Counted from the first letter of the stretch, positions 42,026 through 51,911 are shown. The stretch is DNA of 64,000 bases from Halorubrum sp. CBA1229 (GCF_003721435.2 NZ_CP054585.1:558001-622000); one strand, 5' to 3'. The notes: generated from the sequence alone by a model not told the origin. Made by a program: numbers and translations.

Positions 42026-43072
42026 ATGCGCGTCGCGTTCGTCTCGCTTCTCGCCCCGGGTCACGGCGTCACGCCGGCCCGGGAGCGAACGCGACGGGTC
42101 GCCAGCGGGCTCGCCGACCGCGGCCACGAGGTCGTGTGGCTCTGCGCGCGGTGGTGGGGCGGCGACCACGACGTCTTCGAGGAGGACGGGATCGAGTACC
42201 GGTCGGTGGCGGCCGACCCGTCGCCGACGGCGTTCGCCGCGCGGCTCCCGCTCGCGCTCCGCCGGGTCGCCCCCGACGTCGTCCACGCGGTCAACAGCCC
42301 GCCGACGCCGGGGCTCGGCGCGACGGTCGCGGGGACGCTCGCGCGGACCCCGGTCGTCGTCGACTGGTGGCGCGACCACCCCGCGGACGCCGCCCGGCGG
42401 TACCGCTTCCTCGCCAAAGGCGCCGACAGGGTGACGACGCCCTCGCGGACGACGAAGACGCGGGTCCGCGAGCACGGGGCCGACGGCGACGACGTGCGGG
42501 TGGTCCCCGAGAGCGTCGACTTCGACCTCGTCGAGGCCGCCGACGTCGACGACCGGTTCGACGCGGTGTACGCGCGGCGGCTGGACCGCCACGCCAACGT
42601 CGAGACGTTCCTCCTCGGGCTCGCGGAGCTCCGCGGGCGCGACTGGACCGCCGCCGTCGTCGGCGACGGCCCCGAGCGCGAGCGGATCGAGGCGACCGCG
42701 AGCGACCTCCGGATCGCCGACCGGGTGTCGTTCCTCGGCGACCTCCCGCGCCGCGAGCGCGTCGAGTTATTTAAAGGGACCCACGTCGTCGCCGCGACGG
42801 CGACGTGGGAGACGTTCGCGACGGAGCTGTTGTGGGCGCTCGCGTGCGGCTGCGTCGCCCTCGTCGAGTACCAGGCGGACTCCAGCGCCCACGAGCTGGT
42901 AGAGGGCCGCGAGCGCGGGCGCCTCGTCACGAGCCCGGCCGAGCTCGCGGACGAATTCGTCGCCGTCGGCGACCTCCCGCGGCGGACCGTCGAGCCAGAC
43001 TTCGCGGGCTACGACCACGACGCCGTCTTGGACCGGTACGTCGAGACGTATCGGGAGCTCGTCAGCGACTGA
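42026..43072 (+). CDS. Glycosyltransferase, GT4-like (GT-B fold)
   Basis: A 348-aa retaining-type glycosyltransferase. The N-terminal acceptor domain opens MRVAFVSLLAPGHGVTPARERTRRVASGL. The C-terminal donor domain has WTAAVVGDGPERERIEA and RVSFLGDLPRRERVELFKGTH, with WETFATELLWALACGCVALVE as the donor-binding EX7E-like region. The acceptor and donor sugars are unknown, and no other glycan genes adjoin it. A TATA-like TTTTTAT at about 41995-42001 lies 25-30 bp before the ATG. Confidence 0.85.
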   Translation: MRVAFVSLLAPGHGVTPARERTRRVASGLADRGHEVVWLCARWWGGDHDVFEEDGIEYRSVAADPSPTAFAARLPLALRRVAPDVVHAVNSPPTPGLGATVAGTLARTPVVVDWWRDHPADAARRYRFLAKGADRVTTPSRTTKTRVREHGADGDDVRVVPESVDFDLVEAADVDDRFDAVYARRLDRHANVETFLLGLAELRGRDWTAAVVGDGPERERIEATASDLRIADRVSFLGDLPRRERVELFKGTHVVAATATWETFATELLWALACGCVALVEYQADSSAHELVEGRERGRLVTSPAELADEFVAVGDLPRRTVEPDFAGYDHDAVLDRYVETYRELVSD

Positions 43073-43138
43073 TACGTAGAGAACGGAAGCGAACGGCTCG
43101 AAACCGCGGGCCGCACCGCCGGAACCGCCGGACGCCGA

Positions 43139-43768
43139 CTACTCCTCTTGGGTGATCGTGCCGCCGTACTTCATGAAGACGAACGCCAGCCCGAGCGTGC
43201 TCACCATCGCGATGAACGTCGCGACGCCGAGCGCGCGGGCGCCCTGCGGGACGAAGACGGCGTTCGAGCCGCCCCCGCCGCCGGTCGACTCCGTCTCGAT
43301 GTCCTCGCCGACGGCGAGACCGGCGTGCATGCCGACGGCGGTGTGGGGCACGCAGTGGTAGTGGGTGATACCGACGTCCTCCTCGCTCGTCTCGTACTCG
43401 TAGGTCGCCCCCTCCTCGCCGACCGGGTCGCCGCTGTCGAGGGCGGCCGGGCCCTCGACGTTCTGCACGTTGTGCGCCCCGCCGTTCCCGGTCCACTCGA
43501 ACGTGATCGTCGTGCCCGTATCGACCCAAAGCAGGGTCGGGTCGAACGCGAGCCCCTGGTCGCCGGCGCCGACCGACACGGTCACCTCGCTCTGCCCGCG
43601 GGCGTCCTGGTACGACCCGACGTTCCCGCTACTGGCCCCGCTCGGCCAGACCGGCTGTTCCTCCTGTGCCGCCGCGGTCCCCGCCGTCACCGTCGCCGCC
43701 CCGGCGGCAGCGGTCGCGCCGCCTGCGGTCCGCATGAACGCGCGCCGGGAGACGTCGTCCGAGCTCAT
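43139..43768 (-). CDS. Tat-exported halocyanin with C-terminal membrane anchor
   Basis: A 209-aa blue-copper protein. The N-terminus has a Tat signal (SRRAFMRTAGGATAAAGAATV, ending TAAAQEEQP). The cupredoxin domain has His in NGGAHNV and the Cys/His/Met cluster HYHCVPHTAVGM. A Gly-rich linker leads to one C-terminal membrane segment (ALGVATFIAMVSTLGLAFVF). The topology places copper outside, held to the membrane, suited to shuttle electrons in the respiratory chain. It is independent of the second cupredoxin at 33544, which uses a lipid anchor instead. Confidence 0.92.
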   Translation of the reverse strand: MSSDDVSRRAFMRTAGGATAAAGAATVTAGTAAAQEEQPVWPSGASSGNVGSYQDARGQSEVTVSVGAGDQGLAFDPTLLWVDTGTTITFEWTGNGGAHNVQNVEGPAALDSGDPVGEEGATYEYETSEEDVGITHYHCVPHTAVGMHAGLAVGEDIETESTGGGGGSNAVFVPQGARALGVATFIAMVSTLGLAFVFMKYGGTITQEE

Positions 43769-43897
43769 ACCCCCCGGTTTGTGACGGGCTGTAGTGAATA
43801 TGTTGATCCGGTCGCGGGCGGCGTCGCCGTCCCGCCCCGCCCGCGAGGACCGACGTGTCGCCGATGAGCGTATAAAAACAGCGCCCGTAACTCCCGC

Positions 43898-44401
43898 ATG
43901 AGCTACCCGGTCACCTACTACTGCCCGCACTGCGGGACCCTCGTCGAGCTGGAGCGCGACGGCTACCTCGCGGACAAGTCGGTGACGCCGTACCCCCTCG
44001 ACGGGTGGACGTACGTCGCCCCTGCGGAGCCGTTCGAGGACGCGGCCGACGTCGACGGCGTCCGGTTCGTCTGCGGCGAGAGCGACGGGGTCGTCTGGGA
44101 CCCCCACGACGGAGTGCGCGGGACCGACGTCGGCGGCGAAGTCAGTGACGGCGGACAGACCGGCGAGGGCGCCGGCAGCGCCGGAGACGGTGACGACGGC
44201 GCCGCTGACGGCGAGGACCCCGGCTGCGGCGAGCCCTTCTACCTCTCGTTCGTCCGGTACGACGAGGGGCGCGAGATCGACCCGCGCGCCGAGAGCGAGC
44301 TGGTCGAGATCGACCCCGACCCGCGCCCGAGCGGGCCGCGGGGGCCGAGCGGACCGAGCGGCGTCGGGGACGACGGCGGCTCCGACGGCGGGTTCTGGTA
44401 G
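43898..44401 (+). CDS. Zinc-ribbon protein with acidic low-complexity insertion
   Basis: A 167-aa protein I cannot assign. It opens VTYYCPHCGTLVELERDGYL with a CxxC pair. Two more Cys appear in RFVCGESDG and in DPGCGEPFYLSFVRY. Between them lies an Asp/Gly/Ala-rich stretch of about 45 residues that looks like an insertion. The tail is Pro/Ser/Gly-rich (RGPSGPSGVG). A TATA-like TATAAAA at about 43870-43876 lies 25 bp before the ATG, supporting leaderless expression. Confidence 0.75.
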   Translation: MSYPVTYYCPHCGTLVELERDGYLADKSVTPYPLDGWTYVAPAEPFEDAADVDGVRFVCGESDGVVWDPHDGVRGTDVGGEVSDGGQTGEGAGSAGDGDDGAADGEDPGCGEPFYLSFVRYDEGREIDPRAESELVEIDPDPRPSGPRGPSGPSGVGDDGGSDGGFW

Positions 44402-44483
44402 CGCGACGCTGCGGGGCGGCGCTCGGAAGCAATCTGCCACGATCGACCGTACTATTATCTTCGCGAGGCGCGACGGGACAGGT

Positions 44484-44807
44484 ATGCCGGACACCAAGTC
44501 GGGACGTGACAAGCAGGCACGCGACGAGGAGCGCCGACGTATCGAGCGGGATATTACCGAGGCCCGCGAGCGCGGCGACGAAGCGGAACCGCCGGACAAC
44601 GGTCCGGAAGCGTGTTATCGGCGGGGCTGCGACGAGCCCGCCGCGTTCAGGGTCACCGAGCGGTATCAGGAGGACACCGGGAAGGGCGCCGTGGAGGCGA
44701 CCGCCCTCCTCTGTACAGACCACACGGTCGCGGAGGGGCCGGCCAACCTCGACAGCGCGTACGATGAGTACGTCTTCCGCATCGAGCCGATCTCGGCCGG
44801 TGACTGA
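44484..44807 (+). CDS. Uncharacterised protein with CxxxxC...CxxH motif
   Basis: A 107-aa haloarchaeal protein without a family I recognise. A charged helix (ARDEERRRIERDITEARERGD) is followed by a small metal-binding-like part: ACYRRGCDEPAAF and, 35 residues later, ALLCTDHTVAEG. The C-terminal part is strand-rich. The ATG at 44484 follows a TATA-like TATTATC at about 44452-44458. Confidence 0.75.
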   Translation: MPDTKSGRDKQARDEERRRIERDITEARERGDEAEPPDNGPEACYRRGCDEPAAFRVTERYQEDTGKGAVEATALLCTDHTVAEGPANLDSAYDEYVFRIEPISAGD

Positions 44808-44885
44808 CCGGAGCGGGCGACGGCGTCGCTCGCCGAACGACGCCAACAGACAAGCCCCTTAATGCGGGAGCGAGAAGGCTCGGGT

Positions 44886-45824
44886 ATGGAAAGCATCAAT
44901 CGGACCGCGATCGAGCTCGTCGACGAGGCGCTCGACTTCGCCGGCGAGCTCGACGTCGTCGGGTACGAGCTGGACAACGGCGCTACCGTCGTCGACTTCG
45001 GAGTCGACGCCGCCGGCGGCGTCGAGGCGGGGCTGCTGCTCGCCGAGATCCAGACCGCCGGCCTCGCGAACCTCCGCACCCGCATGGGCGAGGTCGCAGG
45101 CGCGCCGCGCCAGTACGTCGAGCTGTCGACTGACCACCCCGCGATCGCCCTGCTCTGTTCGCAGAAGGCCGGCTGGGAGCTCGCCTTCGAGTCCGGCTAC
45201 GAGGGGCTCGGCTCCGGGCCGGCCCGCGCGCTGGTCGGGCAGGAGGCGGAGTTCGAGCGCGTCGGCTACTACGACTCCTCGGAGTTCGCCACGCTCGCGG
45301 TCGAGTCGACCGCGCTCCCGACCGAGGAGGTCGCCGAGCACGTTGCCGACCTCGCCGAGGTCGACGCCGAGGGCGTCTTCCTGCCCGCGTACGCGACCGG
45401 CTCGACCGTCGGCTCGGTCGCCACCGCGGCCCGCGCCGCGGAGCTCGCCGTCTTCCGCCTGCTGGAGCTCGGCTACGAGCCGACCGACGTGCTCCACGCC
45501 TCGGGCGCCGCGCCCATGGCGCCCGTGACCCGCGACGAGGATCTCGCGATGGGGCGGACGAACGACGCCCTCGCGTACGGCGGCGAGGTCCACCTGCAGG
45601 TCGCGCGCGACGACGACCGCTTCGACCAGATCGTCTCGACCGCCCGCGAGGAGTACGGCACTCCCTTCGTCGAGGTGTTCGAGGACGCCGGCTGGGACTT
45701 CTACGAGGTCGACGAGCGCGTCTTCGCGCCCGCGAAGGTCACCGTCGACGTCGTCGACGGCCCCGTCTACGCCGTCGGCGAGACGGACGAGGAGCTGCTC
45801 GCCGAGTCGTTCGACTACCGCTGA
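44886..45824 (+). CDS. mch: Methenyltetrahydromethanopterin cyclohydrolase-like protein Mch
   Basis: A 312-aa protein of the Mch family, which in methanogens hydrolyses methenyl-H4MPT to formyl-H4MPT. Haloarchaea are thought to use it in folate-type C1 metabolism. The family features are GVDAAGGVEAGLLLAEIQTAGL at the N-terminus, the central PAYATGSTVGSVATAARAAELAVFRL, and HASGAAPMAPVTRDEDLAMGRTNDA. The length is normal. The ATG at 44886 is preferred over 44862 from the family start. Confidence 0.93.
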   Translation: MESINRTAIELVDEALDFAGELDVVGYELDNGATVVDFGVDAAGGVEAGLLLAEIQTAGLANLRTRMGEVAGAPRQYVELSTDHPAIALLCSQKAGWELAFESGYEGLGSGPARALVGQEAEFERVGYYDSSEFATLAVESTALPTEEVAEHVADLAEVDAEGVFLPAYATGSTVGSVATAARAAELAVFRLLELGYEPTDVLHASGAAPMAPVTRDEDLAMGRTNDALAYGGEVHLQVARDDDRFDQIVSTAREEYGTPFVEVFEDAGWDFYEVDERVFAPAKVTVDVVDGPVYAVGETDEELLAESFDYR

Positions 45825-45845
45825 TCCGGTCGCGGAGCGACTTCG

Positions 45846-46550
45846 ATGCGACTCAAACCCGTCCCCGACCCCCCGGCCGCCGTCGACGACCTCCGCGAGC
45901 TCCAGCGGGCGGTGCCGCTCGTGCCCGGACGCACCGACGACTGCTGCGCCCGCCTCCGCGACCGGTGTGACCTCCCCGACCGGCAGGTCGCGAACGACTG
46001 GCTCGCGTTCCTCCGCGCGCTCGGGCTCGTCCGAGAGACGTCGCGGGGGTTCGTCAGAACCGACGCCGAGCCGACCCCCGAACTGGTCCGCGAGGGGCTC
46101 CGCGAGGAGGTCCTGCTCGTGCCGGAGGCGCTCGCGGCCCTCGGGGCGGCGACGCCCGAGGACCCGCTCACGCCCGACGGGCTGTTCGAGGCGACCCGCG
46201 GGTCGGTCCCGCGGCACGACCGCGCCCGCGACCCGGAGTGGGAGGCGACGTGGCGCGACCGGGCGGCCCGGCTGTTGGCGTGGCTCGCGCTCGTCGACCT
46301 CGCGGAACGGGTCGAGCGGGAAGGGGACGACGACCGGGAGCGGGACGACGACCGGGAGCGGGACGACGACCGGGAGCGGGACGACGACCGGGAGCGGGAC
46401 GACGACCGGGAGCGGGACGACGACCGGGAGCGGGACGACGACCGGGAGCGGGACGACGACCGGGAGCGGGGCGACGACCGAGAGCGGGACGGCGCCCGAA
46501 CCGGCGAGCCCGCCTACGTCGCCGGCGACGCGGCCGGAACGACGGACTGA
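45846..46550 (+). CDS. Uncharacterised winged-helix-like protein with DDDRER repeat tail
   Basis: A 234-aa protein. The first 155 residues are a helical, perhaps winged-helix, domain (VANDWLAFLRALGLVRETSRGFVRT) of unknown role, located 22 bp after mch. The tail holds eight copies of the hexapeptide DDDRER followed by GDDRER, strongly charged and probably disordered or helical. The repeat is nearly identical at the DNA level (18-bp units), so its length may vary between strains. Confidence 0.8.
   Translation: MRLKPVPDPPAAVDDLRELQRAVPLVPGRTDDCCARLRDRCDLPDRQVANDWLAFLRALGLVRETSRGFVRTDAEPTPELVREGLREEVLLVPEALAALGAATPEDPLTPDGLFEATRGSVPRHDRARDPEWEATWRDRAARLLAWLALVDLAERVEREGDDDRERDDDRERDDDRERDDDRERDDDRERDDDRERDDDRERDDDRERGDDRERDGARTGEPAYVAGDAAGTTD
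46326..46487 (+). repeat. 18-bp in-frame minisatellite, 9 units
   Basis: GACGACGACCGGGAGCGG occurs eight times exactly, from 46326 on, followed by a ninth variant unit (46470-46487). It keeps the reading frame of the gene it lies in. Confidence 0.95.
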
Positions 46551-46622
46551 GCGCGTCTCGGGCGGAATCGGGGGAAACACCCCGTAACAAGCCTTTTACT
46601 CGGCGCCGGAGAGGGTGTTCCC

Positions 46623-47828
46623 ATGGGACGATTCGACCGGCGTGAGTCGCCGCTGTCGGTCACGTACGAGCCGACGAGCGTGAAGGATCTGCTCGTGGAG
46701 ATGAAAGACACCGCGGAGCTGCTTATCGACCTGTCGTACTCGGCGGTGCTCCACGGGAGCCCGACGATCGCCGAGGAGGTCGTCGAGCTCGAACACCGGA
46801 TGGACGTCCTCCAGATGCGCGCGCGGATGAGCCTCATGCTCGCGGCCCGGAGCCCGGACGAGGCGGAGACGCTCGCGCCGGTGCTCGGCGTGGTCGGCGC
46901 GGCCGACAAAATCTCCGACGCCGCGGGGGACATCGCGAAGATCGTCACCGAGGAGATCGGCCTCCCCGACGCGATGCGCGGCGCGCTGACCGAGGGCGTC
47001 GAGACGCTCGTCCGCGGCACCGTCTCGGCCGACTCCGGCTACGCCGGTCGCACGCTGAAGGACATCGACCTGGAGTCGAAGACGGGGGTCCGGGTGATCG
47101 CGATCCGGCGCGACGACGACTGGATCCTCAACCCCGGCCCGAAAACGCGGATCGAGGCCGGCGACGTGTCCCTCCTCCGCGGGCCGGAGACGGGCGTCGC
47201 CGAGGCGTACCCCGAGCTGGCGGGCGAGCCGTTCGAGCCGGACGAACCGGTCGAACCCGCGATCGACGACTTGGAGCGCGCGGTCGACTCCGTCGTGCTG
47301 ATGAAGAACCTCTCCGAGCTCGCGGTCGATCTCGCGTACGGTTCGGTCCTGTTCAACAACGAGGAGCTCGCCGAGGAGGTGCACAACTTGGAGATAGAGG
47401 TCGACGCGCTCCAGTCGCGGTTCGAGGCGTGGACCCTCCGGGCCGCGCGGGAGGCCGACGACCCCGTCTCGCTCCGCGGGCTGATCCACCTCGGCGTCGC
47501 GACCGAGGAGATCTCCGACGCCGCCGTGGAGATCACCGAGGGCGTCGCCCGCGACCTCGGCGTCCACCCGGTCGTGGAGATGGCGGTCCAGGAGTCCGAC
47601 GAGATCATCACCCGGACCGTGGTCCGGGAGGGGAGCGACCTCGCGGGCACGACCGTCGAAAACGGGATCCCGACGACCGACGTCTCGACGAGCGTGATCG
47701 CGATCCGCCGCCCCGACGAGGGGTGGCTGATCGGCCACGACATCGACACCGTCCTGCGCCCCGGCGACGCCGTCATCTCGAAGGGGACTCGCACCTCAGC
47801 CGAGGAGTTCGAGGCGCTCGCGTCGTGA
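46623..47828 (+). CDS. Duplicated PhoU/TrkA-C (RCK_C) protein, potassium-channel regulator type
   Basis: A 401-aa soluble protein made of two similar halves (about residues 15-190 and 215-400). Each has a PhoU-like helical bundle, TAELLIDLSYSAVL or LSELAVDLAYGSVL, then a TrkA-C domain, GVRVIAIRRDDDWILNPGP or STSVIAIRRPDEGWLIG. RCK_C domains bind small ligands such as nucleotides or ions and regulate potassium uptake. No channel is encoded next to it. Its stop overlaps the next gene's GTG. Confidence 0.88.
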   Translation: MGRFDRRESPLSVTYEPTSVKDLLVEMKDTAELLIDLSYSAVLHGSPTIAEEVVELEHRMDVLQMRARMSLMLAARSPDEAETLAPVLGVVGAADKISDAAGDIAKIVTEEIGLPDAMRGALTEGVETLVRGTVSADSGYAGRTLKDIDLESKTGVRVIAIRRDDDWILNPGPKTRIEAGDVSLLRGPETGVAEAYPELAGEPFEPDEPVEPAIDDLERAVDSVVLMKNLSELAVDLAYGSVLFNNEELAEEVHNLEIEVDALQSRFEAWTLRAAREADDPVSLRGLIHLGVATEEISDAAVEITEGVARDLGVHPVVEMAVQESDEIITRTVVREGSDLAGTTVENGIPTTDVSTSVIAIRRPDEGWLIGHDIDTVLRPGDAVISKGTRTSAEEFEALAS

Positions 47829-48181
47829 CCGCTCCCTCGACCGCGGACCGGGAACGCCTCGTCCGCGACTACTACGACGCGCTCGACGCCGGCGACTACG
47901 AGCGGCTCCGCGGCCTGCTGGACCCGGCGTTCGTCCAGCACCGCTCGGACCGGACGTTCGAGGGCCGCGACCGCTTCGTGGCGTTCATGCGCGACGAGCG
48001 GCCGATGACGGACACGACCCACGCCGTCGACGCGGTGTATCCGAAGGGCCCCGGCGTCGCGGTCCGCGGCCGGCTGCTGGACGCCGACGGCGACGAGCTG
48101 TTCGCGTTCGTTGACGCCTTCGACGTCGTCGACGGACGGCTCGCCGCACTGGAGACGTACGCCGCGGGCGGCGGGGAGTGA
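47825..48181 (+). CDS. SnoaL/NTF2-like protein
   Basis: A 118-aa protein with the cone-shaped NTF2-like fold: DRERLVRDYYDALDAGDYERLRGLL, then VQHRSDRTFEGRDRFVAFM and strand-rich VRGRLLDADGDELFAFVDAFDVVDGRL. These domains are isomerases, hydrolases or mere binders. The start is a GTG overlapping the preceding stop (GTGA), showing translational coupling with the PhoU/TrkA-C gene. Confidence 0.85.
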   Translation: MTAPSTADRERLVRDYYDALDAGDYERLRGLLDPAFVQHRSDRTFEGRDRFVAFMRDERPMTDTTHAVDAVYPKGPGVAVRGRLLDADGDELFAFVDAFDVVDGRLAALETYAAGGGE

Positions 48182-48202
48182 CTCGTCGCTACGAAGCCGC
48201 TC

Positions 48203-49270
48203 TCACGCCCGGATTCGGTCGAGATCGCCGACGAACGCCCGGAGCGCGTCGCGAGTCACGTGCGGCATGCAGACGACGCGGAGCTCACCCGCCGCCGTGC
48301 GCGACACCTTCCAGCCGGCCTCCCGGAGCGCGTCGAACTCGGACTCGGGGAGCGCGGCGGCGACGAGCGGGAGCGTCGGCTCGACGACGTCGCAGCCGCG
48401 GTCGGCGAGGGCGTCGGCGAGCCACGCGGCGTTCCCGGTCGCTCGCTCGGCCGCCCCGCGGTAGCCGTCGGGCCACAGCGCCTCCATCGCGGCGACCGCG
48501 CCGGCGACGCCCGCACCGCTTCGGGTGCCCGTCAGGGTCGCCTGCGACCGGGTCTCCAGGTAGGGCGTGTCGACCGCGAGCGCGTCGAGCGCGGCCGACT
48601 CGCGGGCGAGGAGCCCGCCGGCCGGCACCGGCGCCTGCCCGAACTTGTGGGGGTCGATCGTCAGCGTGTCGATCGGGGCGTCGCCGAACGACCACGCGCG
48701 GTCGGCGAAGGGGAGCACGAACCCGCCCCACGCGGCGTCGACGTGCATGCGCGCGCCGGCGTCGTGGGCGATCTCGGTCAGCGCCGGGATCGGGTCCACG
48801 CGGCCGTACTCCGTGCTGCCGGCGACGCCGACGACCAGCGCGGTGGCGTCGTCGACCGCGGCCGCGACGGCGTCCGTCCGCGCCCGATAGTCCTCGTCGA
48901 CCGGGACCGTCCGGAGCTCGACGTCGAGCAGCTCGGCCGCCTTGTGAAACGAGAAGTGGCCGCTCTCGGGGACGACGACGTTCACGTCGCTCCCGTCGTG
49001 GCGGTTGCGGGCGGACCGGACCGCCTGCACGTTCGCCTCGGTCCCGCCGGAGGTGACGTAGCCCGCCGCGTCGGTCGGCGTCGGGTGGTCCGCGAGCGTC
49101 GCCAGCAGCTCGACCGCGCGCTCCTCCAGCGACGCGACCGCCTCGTAGGTGGCCGGGTCGCCGGGGTTCGTCGCGAGGTAGCGCTCGGCCGCCTCCCGGG
49201 CCGCGGGATGCGGCTCGGTGCACATCGACGAGAGCACCCGGTCGAACGACTGCGGCTCGGGCTGCTGCAT
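48203..49270 (-). CDS. mfnA: PLP-dependent decarboxylase MfnA (tyrosine/aspartate)
   Basis: A 355-aa group II PLP decarboxylase. In haloarchaea this family is assigned to L-aspartate 1-decarboxylation for coenzyme A, or tyrosine decarboxylation in methanogens. The Schiff-base Lys lies in [16 protein letters not shown]; the PLP Asp/His-type residues are in [13 protein letters not shown] and the phosphate loop is [14 protein letters not shown]. The aspartate role is likely because haloarchaea lack methanofuran. It converges with the NTF2-like gene. Confidence 0.9.
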   Translation of the reverse strand: MQQPEPQSFDRVLSSMCTEPHPAAREAAERYLATNPGDPATYEAVASLEERAVELLATLADHPTPTDAAGYVTSGGTEANVQAVRSARNRHDGSDVNVVVPESGHFSFHKAAELLDVELRTVPVDEDYRARTDAVAAAVDDATALVVGVAGSTEYGRVDPIPALTEIAHDAGARMHVDAAWGGFVLPFADRAWSFGDAPIDTLTIDPHKFGQAPVPAGGLLARESAALDALAVDTPYLETRSQATLTGTRSGAGVAGAVAAMEALWPDGYRGAAERATGNAAWLADALADRGCDVVEPTLPLVAAALPESEFDALREAGWKVSRTAAGELRVVCMPHVTRDALRAFVGDLDRIRA

Positions 49271-49357
49271 TCGACGGAACGTCGCCGCGGAGGGTCTTAC
49301 CCGTTCCGCTCTCGGGTGTCGGGCGAGAGAGAGCGACCGCTCCGTCGGTCGAGTAAG

Positions 49358-49400
49358 CCGAAACGCGTCGCGTCCGAACCGGAACGCGTCCCGTCCGCGG
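49358..49400. repeat. 21-bp tandem duplication after ppsA
   Basis: CCGAAACGCGTCGCGTCCGAA at 49358 (as CCGAAACGCG/TCGCGTCCGAA) is followed by a similar CCGGAACGCGTCCCGTCCG unit at 49379. The array ends at the ppsA stop codon (49401). Confidence 0.65.
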
Positions 49401-51758
49401 TCAGCGCACCGAGTCGAGGAGGAGCCGCTGTTCGGTGCGCTTCACCTCGTGTTGCACGTCGCGGACGGCGTCGATGTTCGCCGAGATGGAGGAGACGCCC
49501 TCCTCGACGAGGAAGTCGACCATCTCCGGCTTCGAGCCGGCCTGCCCGCAGATGCTCGTGTCGACGCCGAGCTCGCGGCACGTCTCGATCGTGTCGCCGA
49601 TCAGCTGGAGCACGGCCGGGTGGAGCTCGTCGAACCGGTCGGCGACGTGCTCGTTGTTACGGTCGACCGCCAGCGTGTACTGCGTGAGGTCGTTGGTGCC
49701 GAAGGAGGCGAAGTCGATGCCCTCGTTCGCCAGCTCCTCGATCTGCAGCGCGCTGGCGGGCGTCTCGATCATCACGCCCCACCGGTGCGTCTCAGGGTCG
49801 ATGCCGGCGTCGCGCATGTGGCCCTTTATGCCCTCGAGGTCGGCCGCGTCGTTGACTAAGGGGAACATCACCTCCAGGTTGTCGTACCCCATGTCGAAGA
49901 GGCGGGCGAACGCCGCGAGCTCCTGGCGGAACGGGTCGGGCTTGTCGAGGCTGCGGCGGATCCCGCGCCAGCCGAGCATCGGGTTGTGCTCGTTCGGCTC
50001 GCCCTCGCCGCCCTCCAGCTCGCGGAACTCGTCCGTGGGCGCGTCGATGGTCCGGACCCGGACCGGCCGCGGGTAGAACTCGTCGGCGACGCGGCGGACG
50101 CCCTCGATCAGCTCGTCCTGGTACGCGCGGGCGCCGTGCTCGTCGATGTACCGCTCCGGCGTCTTCCCGAGCGAGAGCACCATGTGCTCGATGCGGAGGA
50201 GCCCGACCCCGTCGGCGCCGGTCGCGGCCGCGCGCTCGGCCGCCTCGGGGATCGAGACGTTCACCTTCACCTCCGTCGCCGTCATCGGCTTCACCGGCGT
50301 CTCCGGGCGGGCCGCCTCCACGGGCTCGAACTCCTCGCCGGGCTCGGCCTCGTCGTCGACGCCGGCGCGGACGGTCCCCTTGTCGCCGTCGATCGTGACC
50401 TGCTGGCCGTCCTCGAGGAGCCGCGTCCCGTTCCCCGTCCCGACGACGGCCGGGACGCCGAGCTCCCGCGAGATGATCGCGGCGTGGCTCGTCATCCCGC
50501 CCTCGTCGGTGACGATCCCCGCGGCGCGCTTCATCGCCGGGACCATGTCGGGCATCGTCATCTCCGTGACCATCACGTCGCCCTCCTGGACCTGATCGAG
50601 GTGGTCGAGCTTGTGGACGATCCGGACCGCGCCGGAGACGACGCCGGGACTCGCGCCGAGCCCGTCGGCGAGGACGTCCTCGTCGTCTCCGGTGGATCCG
50701 CCGCCGGCCGCGCCGGGCTGGCCCGACGCCGCGTCCCCGACGGCTGACTTCCGCGGGGTCTCGCCGCCGGTTCCGCCCGCGTCGGCACCGTCTCCCTCGC
50801 CCGCGTCCTCCTGAATCGTCGTGATCGGGCGCGACTGGAGCATGTAGATCTCGCCCTCGTGGATCGCCCACTCGACGTCCTGCGGGGCTCCGTAGTGGTC
50901 CTCAACGCGCTCGCCGAGCGCGACCAGGTCATCGATCTCCGCGTCGGAGAGCACCCGGGCGGTGCGGCGCTCCTCGTCGACGTCGAGCTGGACGGTCTCG
51001 CCGGTGTCCGGGTCCTTCACCATCTCCACCTTCTTGTCCGCGACGGTGACGTCCTCGACGGCGCCGGCGCCGCGGTCGTACACGTAGTTGTCGGGTGAGA
51101 CCGTGCCGGAGACGACCGCCTCACCGAGCCCCCACGCAGCCTCGATGGTGATCTGCGGGTCGCCGGTCGAGGGGTGGCTGGTGAACATCACCCCGGACTT
51201 CTCGGCGTCGACCATCCGCTGGACGACGACCGCGATGTCGACGTCGGCGTGCGGGAACCCCCGCTGCTGGCGGTAGTAGATCGCCCGCTGGGTGAAAAGC
51301 GAGGCCCAGCACTCCTTCACCCGGCGGAGGAGATCGTCCTCGCGGACGTTGAGGAACGTCTCCTGCTGGCCGGCGAACGAGGAGTCGGGGAGGTCCTCGG
51401 CCGTCGCGGAGGAGCGCACGGCGACGAACGCCTCGTCGTCCTCGTCTCCCATCTTACGGTACCGCTCTACGATCTCCTCGCGGACCTCGTCGGGGAACGG
51501 GGTCTCGAGGATGAGCTCTTCCGCGCGCTCCTCGGCGGCGCGGAGCGCGGCGGAGTCCTCGGGGTCGACGTCGACGGCCGAGAACAGCTCCTCGTCGATT
51601 CCCGCCTCCTCGATGAAGGTCCGGTACGTGCCGGCGGTGACGGCGAATCCCGGCGGTACCGGGAGTCCGGCGCCGATGAGTTCACCAAGCGAAGCGGCCT
51701 TCCCGCCGACGGTCCCGACGTCGTCGGCGTCGACGTCCTCCAGCCAAAGTACTGCCAT
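49401..51758 (-). CDS. ppsA: Phosphoenolpyruvate synthase
   Basis: A 785-aa PEP synthase that makes PEP from pyruvate and ATP in gluconeogenesis. The N-terminal ATP-binding domain starts [15 protein letters not shown]. The phosphohistidine swivel has [21 protein letters not shown] with the catalytic His. The C-terminal TIM barrel has [20 protein letters not shown] and the Cys motif [14 protein letters not shown]. An Asp/Gly-rich linker (about 325-365) separates the first two domains. A TrmB-type sequence lies directly upstream of its TATA box, fitting activation under low sugar. Confidence 0.95.
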   Translation of the reverse strand: MAVLWLEDVDADDVGTVGGKAASLGELIGAGLPVPPGFAVTAGTYRTFIEEAGIDEELFSAVDVDPEDSAALRAAEERAEELILETPFPDEVREEIVERYRKMGDEDDEAFVAVRSSATAEDLPDSSFAGQQETFLNVREDDLLRRVKECWASLFTQRAIYYRQQRGFPHADVDIAVVVQRMVDAEKSGVMFTSHPSTGDPQITIEAAWGLGEAVVSGTVSPDNYVYDRGAGAVEDVTVADKKVEMVKDPDTGETVQLDVDEERRTARVLSDAEIDDLVALGERVEDHYGAPQDVEWAIHEGEIYMLQSRPITTIQEDAGEGDGADAGGTGGETPRKSAVGDAASGQPGAAGGGSTGDDEDVLADGLGASPGVVSGAVRIVHKLDHLDQVQEGDVMVTEMTMPDMVPAMKRAAGIVTDEGGMTSHAAIISRELGVPAVVGTGNGTRLLEDGQQVTIDGDKGTVRAGVDDEAEPGEEFEPVEAARPETPVKPMTATEVKVNVSIPEAAERAAATGADGVGLLRIEHMVLSLGKTPERYIDEHGARAYQDELIEGVRRVADEFYPRPVRVRTIDAPTDEFRELEGGEGEPNEHNPMLGWRGIRRSLDKPDPFRQELAAFARLFDMGYDNLEVMFPLVNDAADLEGIKGHMRDAGIDPETHRWGVMIETPASALQIEELANEGIDFASFGTNDLTQYTLAVDRNNEHVADRFDELHPAVLQLIGDTIETCRELGVDTSICGQAGSKPEMVDFLVEEGVSSISANIDAVRDVQHEVKRTEQRLLLDSVR

Positions 51759-51815
51759 TCGTGTACCCGGAGGATCCGCGAGCCGACCTATGAAGCTTCC
51801 GGCCTATGCAACGCT

Positions 51816-51842
51816 GAATAAAAGATTACTCAGTCGCGAGTT
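51816..51842 (-). promoter_or_regulatory. ppsA promoter with TrmB-like site
   Basis: TACT (51827-51830), seven bases, then GAGTT (51838-51842) matches the Halobacterium TrmB motif TACT-N7-8-GAGTA except for one base. On the minus strand it sits directly upstream of a TATA-like TTTTATTC (51816-51823), the position used for activation. Confidence 0.55.
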
Positions 51843-51911
51843 ACGGGTCGGCCGGGGACCGTCGGATTCGGACCTCGCCCTCCTCGGGGCGACCAAACGC
51901 GGGAGAAGCGT

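Noticed and set aside
46326-46487. Possible CRISPR array because of regular repeats
   Set aside because: Units are contiguous without spacers and lie in a coding frame.
44859-46580. Minus-strand frame with repeated VVPLPVV
   Set aside because: It is the reverse reading of the 18-bp minisatellite and of mch; the low-complexity strand is an artefact of the repeat.
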